A DNA stretch of 64,000 bases from Mycobacterium paragordonae (GTDB lineage Bacteria > Actinomycetota > Actinomycetes > Mycobacteriales > Mycobacteriaceae), in the NCBI RefSeq assembly GCF_003614435.1, contig NZ_CP025546.1, forward strand, positions 3,968,001 to 4,032,000, read 5' to 3'. Below are positions 60,532 to 64,000 of this stretch, one piece after another. A model generated the notes under the pieces. The model was not told where the DNA came from, did not search any database, and saw only the letters and a list, made by a program, of their open reading frames with translations. Made by a program: the position numbers and the translations under genes. How positions within the stretch are numbered: position 1 is the first letter of the stretch; each line of letters starts with the position of its first letter.

Positions 60532-60888
60532 CTAGCCGGCCTGCGCCTTCGAATCCGCTTCCCGCCAGGGCCATTTGCCGGTCATCTCTACGGTCAGTGA
60601 GAGGCTGAGGAAGGTCCGGATGGCCACGACGCCGGCCAGTGCGGCGACGTGCTGCGTGTTGGGCGTGACGACGATCGTCTTCACGATGTCGCCTGCGACC
60701 AGGAATTCCAGGCCGATCAAGATCGCACGTCCGAGGTTGTTGCGCAGGTCGCGGTAAGCCTGGCCGGGCTCGCGCGCGACACGGGTGAGGAACAGCGAAC
60801 AGGCGATCACGCAGCCGATCACGATCACCGAGACACCTGCGACATCGATGGCCGAGCCGACGTGGTCCACGATCTGCAGCAGATTCAT
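60532..60888 (-). CDS. DUF1622 membrane protein
   Basis: 118 residues. Two to three membrane helices: AIDVAGVSVIVIGCVIACSLFL near the N-terminus, LGRAILIGLEFLVAGDIVKTIVV (the DUF1622 core), and HVAALAGVVAIRTFLSLSLTVEM. The family is small and of unknown function, in many bacteria a single gene. The ATG at 60888 follows GCAGATTCAT-type sequence without a strong ribosome site (the lipB region lies divergent). It is convergent with the RraA-like gene (13-bp gap). I recall no counterpart at this spot in M. tuberculosis H37Rv. Confidence 0.84.
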   Translation of the reverse strand: MNLLQIVDHVGSAIDVAGVSVIVIGCVIACSLFLTRVAREPGQAYRDLRNNLGRAILIGLEFLVAGDIVKTIVVTPNTQHVAALAGVVAIRTFLSLSLTVEMTGKWPWREADSKAQAG

Positions 60889-60948
60889 GGCAGGCAGATT
60901 AGCGGCTGGTAGAGCCGTTGGGCGGGCGCCTGGCGTAACGTCGCTGAG

Positions 60949-61638
60949 GTGACGGGTTCAATCCGGTCCAGTGCCGCCCCGATCGATGTGCGGCAGCTCG
61001 GCACGATCGACTACCGCGACGCCTGGCAGTTGCAGCGCGAGCTGGCCGACGCCCGGGTCGCGGGCGGACCCGACACCCTGCTGCTGCTGGAGCATCCCGC
61101 CGTTTACACCGCCGGCCGGCGCACCGAACCGCACGAACGGCCGCAGGACGGCACTCCCGTCGTCGACACCGATCGCGGCGGCAAGATCACCTGGCACGGC
61201 CCCGGACAGCTGGTCGGCTATCCGATCATCGGGCTGGCCGAACCGCTCGACGTGGTGAACTACGTGCGAGTCCTCGAGGAGGCGCTCATCCAGGTGTGTG
61301 CCGATGTCGGCCTGGAAACCGGGCGGGTGGACGGACGGTCCGGGGTCTGGGTTCCGGGCGGGCCCGCCCGCAAGATCGCCGCGATCGGGGTTCGGGTGGC
61401 GCGTTCGACGACGCTGCACGGGTTCGCCCTGAACTGCGACTGCGACCTGGCGTCCTTCACCACGATCGTCCCGTGCGGCATCACCGACGCCGGGGTCACC
61501 TCGTTGTCCGCCGAACTGGGCCGGCGCATCGCCCCGGATGACGTCAGAACCGCTGTGGCTATCGCCGTGTGTGAGGCTCTGGACGGGTTGCTGCCGGTAC
61601 GGGATCACTTGGCCGGCCGCGTAGCATCGACTACGTGA
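60949..61638 (+). CDS. lipB: Lipoyl(octanoyl) transferase LipB
   Basis: Moves octanoyl from ACP to the lipoyl Lys of E2 and H proteins. 229 residues. Signatures: [73 protein letters not shown] with the catalytic Lys, and [17 protein letters not shown] with the catalytic Cys forming the thioether intermediate. The GTG at 60949 is preceded by a GAG-rich stretch. Its stop overlaps the lipA start (GTGA), so the two are coupled. With dlaT and gcvT in the window, its main acceptors are encoded nearby. Confidence 0.95.
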   Translation: MTGSIRSSAAPIDVRQLGTIDYRDAWQLQRELADARVAGGPDTLLLLEHPAVYTAGRRTEPHERPQDGTPVVDTDRGGKITWHGPGQLVGYPIIGLAEPLDVVNYVRVLEEALIQVCADVGLETGRVDGRSGVWVPGGPARKIAAIGVRVARSTTLHGFALNCDCDLASFTTIVPCGITDAGVTSLSAELGRRIAPDDVRTAVAIAVCEALDGLLPVRDHLAGRVASTT

Positions 61639-62570
61639 CTGTCGCTCCTCAGGGTCGGAAGCTGCTGCGCCTCGAGGTGCGCAACGCCCAGACTCCGATC
61701 GAGCGCAAGCCGCCGTGGATCAAGACCCGGGCCAAGATGGGACCGGAGTACACCGAGCTCAAGAGCCTGGTCCGGCGCGAGGGCCTGCACACCGTCTGCG
61801 AAGAGGCCGGCTGCCCCAACATCTTCGAATGCTGGGAGGACCGGGAGGCGACGTTTCTGATCGGCGGCGACCAGTGCACCCGGCGGTGCGACTTCTGCCA
61901 GATCGACACCGGCAAGCCCGCCGAACTCGATCGCGACGAGCCGCGCCGGGTGGCCGAGAGCGTGCAGACCATGGGACTGCGCTACGCCACGATTACCGGC
62001 GTCGCCCGCGATGACCTGCCCGACGGCGGCGCCTGGCTGTACGCCGAAACGGTGCGGGCCATCAAGGAGCTCAACCCGTCGACGGGCGTCGAACTGTTGG
62101 TTCCGGATTTCAACGGTGAGCCCGACCGGCTCACCGAGGTCTTCGAGTCCCGTCCGGAAGTGTTGGCGCACAACGTCGAAACCGTGCCGCGCATCTTCAA
62201 GCGGATCCGCCCGGCCTTCACCTACCAGCGCAGTCTCGATGTGCTCACCGCGGCACGCGACTTCGGCCTGGTCACCAAGAGCAACCTCATCCTCGGCCTG
62301 GGCGAGACTCCCGACGAGGTGCACACCGCGCTGGCCGATCTGCATGCGGCCGGCTGCGACATCGTCACCATCACCCAGTACCTGCGGCCCACCGCCCGTC
62401 ACCACCCGGTGGAACGCTGGGTGACCCCGGACGAGTTCGTCGAGTTCGCCCGGTTCGCCGAAGGAGTGGGCTTTGCCGGGGTCCTGGCCGGGCCATTGGT
62501 TCGCTCTTCCTACCGGGCCGGCCGGCTCTACGAGCAGGCCCGCGTGGCGCGAACCTCGGCGTCCGGTTAA
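61635..62570 (+). CDS. lipA: Lipoyl synthase LipA
   Basis: Radical SAM enzyme inserting two sulfurs into octanoyl groups. 311 residues. The auxiliary cluster Cys motif is [12 protein letters not shown] (C-x4-C-x5-C), the radical SAM motif is CTRRCDFC (C-x3-C-x2-C), and the C-terminal RSSY motif is VRSSYRAG. It also shows [28 protein letters not shown] at the N-terminus. The GTG at 61635 overlaps the lipB stop. It requires Fe-S supply, for which the IscA-like protein at 41860 is one candidate. The DUF4191 gene follows after 26 bp. Confidence 0.96.
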   Translation: MTVAPQGRKLLRLEVRNAQTPIERKPPWIKTRAKMGPEYTELKSLVRREGLHTVCEEAGCPNIFECWEDREATFLIGGDQCTRRCDFCQIDTGKPAELDRDEPRRVAESVQTMGLRYATITGVARDDLPDGGAWLYAETVRAIKELNPSTGVELLVPDFNGEPDRLTEVFESRPEVLAHNVETVPRIFKRIRPAFTYQRSLDVLTAARDFGLVTKSNLILGLGETPDEVHTALADLHAAGCDIVTITQYLRPTARHHPVERWVTPDEFVEFARFAEGVGFAGVLAGPLVRSSYRAGRLYEQARVARTSASG

Positions 62571-62596
62571 CCGGCGCGTACGTATCCTTAGTGACT

Positions 62597-63349
62597 ATGG
62601 CGAAATCCCGAACTGCTGCTGAGAACAAGGCCGCCAAGGCCGAGGCGGCGGCCGCCCGCAAGGCTGCTTCCAAACAACGCCGGGCTCAGCTGTGGCAGGC
62701 GTTCAACATGCAGCGCAAGCAGGACAAGCGTCTGCTGCCGTACATGATCGGCGCGTTCGTGCTGATCGTGGCCGTCAGCGTCGCGGTCGGGGTGTGGGCC
62801 GGCGGGCTGACCATGATCATGATGATCCCGATCGGTCTGCTGCTGGGCGCGCTGGTGGCGTTCATCATCTTCGGCCGCCGGGCCCAGCGCAGCGTCTTTC
62901 AACAGGCCGAGGGTCAGACCGGCGCCGCGGCCTGGGTGCTGGACAACCTGCGGGGTAAGTGGCGGGTGACCCCCGGGGTGGCCGCAACCGGACATTTCGA
63001 TGCGGTGCACCGGGTGATCGGCCGGCCCGGCGTCATTCTGGTCGGTGAGGGTTCGGCGACGCGCGTCAAACCGCTGCTCGCGCAGGAGAAGAAGCGCACG
63101 GCCCGGGTGGTCGGAGAAGTCCCGATCTACGACATCATTGTCGGCAACGGTGACGGCGAGGTCGCGTTGGCCAAGCTGGAGCGTCACCTGAATCGCCTAC
63201 CGGCCAACATCACCGTCAAGCAGATGGACACGCTGGAATCACGGCTGGCCGCCCTCGGTTCGCGGGCCGGGGCCGCCATGATGCCTAAAGGGCCGCTACC
63301 CAACTCCGGAAAGATGCGCGGAGTGCAGCGCACCGTGCGCCGCCGGTAA
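62597..63349 (+). CDS. DUF4191 membrane protein (Rv2219-like)
   Basis: 250 residues. A basic, Ala/Lys-rich coiled-coil-like N-terminus (1-40), two membrane helices (about 52-72 and 78-98, MIGAFVLIVAVSVAVGVWAGG and MIMMIPIGLLLGALVAFIIFG), then a cytoplasmic domain with conserved GQTGAAAWVLDNLRGKWRVTPGVAATGHFDAVHRVIGRPGVILVGEG, the DUF4191 signature, and a basic C-terminus. Function unknown. The ATG at 62597 gives the same length as the M. tuberculosis protein; GTG at 62591 is two codons upstream. Probably the last gene of lipB-lipA-DUF4191. Confidence 0.87.
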   Translation: MAKSRTAAENKAAKAEAAAARKAASKQRRAQLWQAFNMQRKQDKRLLPYMIGAFVLIVAVSVAVGVWAGGLTMIMMIPIGLLLGALVAFIIFGRRAQRSVFQQAEGQTGAAAWVLDNLRGKWRVTPGVAATGHFDAVHRVIGRPGVILVGEGSATRVKPLLAQEKKRTARVVGEVPIYDIIVGNGDGEVALAKLERHLNRLPANITVKQMDTLESRLAALGSRAGAAMMPKGPLPNSGKMRGVQRTVRRR

Positions 63350-63726
63350 TCACCACCGGGTCGCTACGACCCCCGGCAATTGGGTTTTTGAATTCAATCC
63401 GCAGCATTTCCCTGAAATTCGGCCGCTTGACCCAATGGGCACTCACCGAAAGTGACAAGTGCCCGGGTAGCGCCGCTGCCAGCATGTTCAGCGCCGGTTT
63501 TGCAGCCATGGCTTTGTAAAGCCGATGTACAAAGAGCACGTCGAATAGCAATAAATGCCATTCTGTATAGCCGCTTCACATTGACCGCTCCGCAAAATAT
63601 TTTGTTTATAACGTTTTGATAAACATGTGTGAATCCCATCATATTTCCCCGTACGTTTGCGCCTGTTATTTCGGGCAATTCGTAGCGACTCGTCGATAGG
63701 CGGGTCCCGACGGTGGGAGGACAGCA
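63350..63726. other. AT-richer intergenic region with a short inverted repeat upstream of the PE gene
   Basis: 377 bases without a supported gene. TGTTTAT (63603-63609) and ATAAACA (63619-63625) form a 7-bp inverted repeat with a 9-bp spacer, about 100 bp upstream of the PE start; it could be an operator. The region around 63540-63640 is markedly more AT-rich than the rest of the window. In M. tuberculosis the next genes here are Rv2219A and glnA1, which are not seen before the window ends. Confidence 0.6.
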
Positions 63727-64000
63727 GTGTCGTTTGTGATCGTGTCGCCGGAGATCGTGGCGGCGGCGGCTTCGAATCTGGCAGGCATCGGGTCGGCGGT
63801 CAGCGCGGCTAACGCAGCGGCCACGACGTCCACCACGGAGCTGTTGGCCGCGGGCGCCGACGAGGTGTCGGCGGCCGTCGCGGCGTTGTTCAACGGGCAT
63901 GGCGAGATGTATCGCGCCGTCAGCGCCCAGGCAACGGCATTCCACGACGAGTTCGTGCGGGTCCTGACTGCGGGTGGAGTCGCCTACGGCAGCGCAGACG
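63727..64000 (+). CDS. PE family protein (partial, N-terminal part)
   Basis: The visible 91 codons encode a PE domain: [20 protein letters not shown] with the Pro-Glu pair at residues 8-9, Ala-rich helices, and a late helix with the FHDEFV segment. The start is GTG at 63727 with GGGAGG 7 bases upstream. The gene runs off the end of the window, so whether a PPE-partner type, PGRS or lipase-like extension follows cannot be told. It is on the opposite strand from the PE gene at the left edge, and I recall no PE gene at this place in M. tuberculosis H37Rv. Confidence 0.9.
   Translation, partial: MSFVIVSPEIVAAAASNLAGIGSAVSAANAAATTSTTELLAAGADEVSAAVAALFNGHGEMYRAVSAQATAFHDEFVRVLTAGGVAYGSAD

Overview
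The window is a GC-rich chromosomal segment of a slow-growing Mycobacterium. Three things support this. It has PE-family genes at both edges. Its gene order runs almost without a break parallel to M. tuberculosis Rv2162c to Rv2219, as I recall that genome. It also carries mycobacterial genes for mannan/PIM synthesis (mptA, pimB', an alpha-1,2-mannosyltransferase), mycolate metabolism (ephD, fadD15) and a cytochrome bcc-aa3 supercomplex. I do not assign a species. No tRNA, rRNA or CRISPR array was seen.

Layout. 1-367: 5' part of a PE_PGRS-type gene. 501-5359 (minus): division operon mraZ, rsmH, an FtsL-like proline-rich protein and pbpB, preceded by three TGGGG boxes spaced exactly 10 bp apart that look like MraZ operators. 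5760-13305: DUF3040 protein, GNAT acetyltransferase, lppM, flavin-independent MTHFR-type protein, idsA2-like prenyl synthase, mptA, a PknL-substrate-type DNA-binding protein and pknL. 13330-20973: aroG, an RNase, membrane proteins, an alpha-1,2-mannosyltransferase, a PlsC acyltransferase, an ArsA-like ATPase and SRPBCC proteins. 21152-28773: fadD15, pimB', a putative secreted metalloprotease, ripC, a small Cys-rich protein and a DnaQ/GIY-YIG fusion nuclease. 28648-37823: trpD, then the respiratory block ctaE-qcrC-qcrA-qcrB facing an opposed group of a DUF2561 protein, mmpS3, ctaF and ctaC. 38011-46578: asnB, adoK, an IscA-like protein, glycerate kinase, a DUF3043 protein and cobU-cobT-cobS. 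46640-47896: a complete IS30-family element. 47949-58948: ilvE, gcvT, an adenylate cyclase, pepB, an SRPBCC gene beside a probable oxidoreductase remnant, a small membrane protein, ephD, dlaT and a TIGR01777-type epimerase. 59059-60888: a three-gene accessory segment (flavoprotein, RraA-like protein, DUF1622 membrane protein). 60949-63349: lipB-lipA and a DUF4191 membrane protein. 63727 to the end: a second PE gene.

Functional links. Subunits III and II of the aa3 oxidase, its small subunit CtaF, and all of the bcc complex lie within 8 kb. Lipoate synthesis and attachment (lipB, lipA) lies near the lipoyl-bearing E2 DlaT. Envelope genes (mptA, Rv2181-type, pimB', idsA2, ripC, pbpB) dominate the first half. 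Cobalamin nucleotide-loop assembly is complete as cobU-cobT-cobS with overlapping or near-overlapping genes.

Most of the content is conserved core. The points most worth following are: the in-frame triplicated 21-bp end of ctaF, including its stop codon; the MraZ boxes and a second TGGGG cluster on the other strand; two genes whose best start is a CTG overlapping the previous stop as CTGA; the DnaQ/GIY-YIG fusion whose end lies antisense to trpD; the flavoprotein/RraA/DUF1622 insert that splits the lipoate neighbourhood; and the fragment of a CrtI-like oxidoreductase next to an SRPBCC gene.
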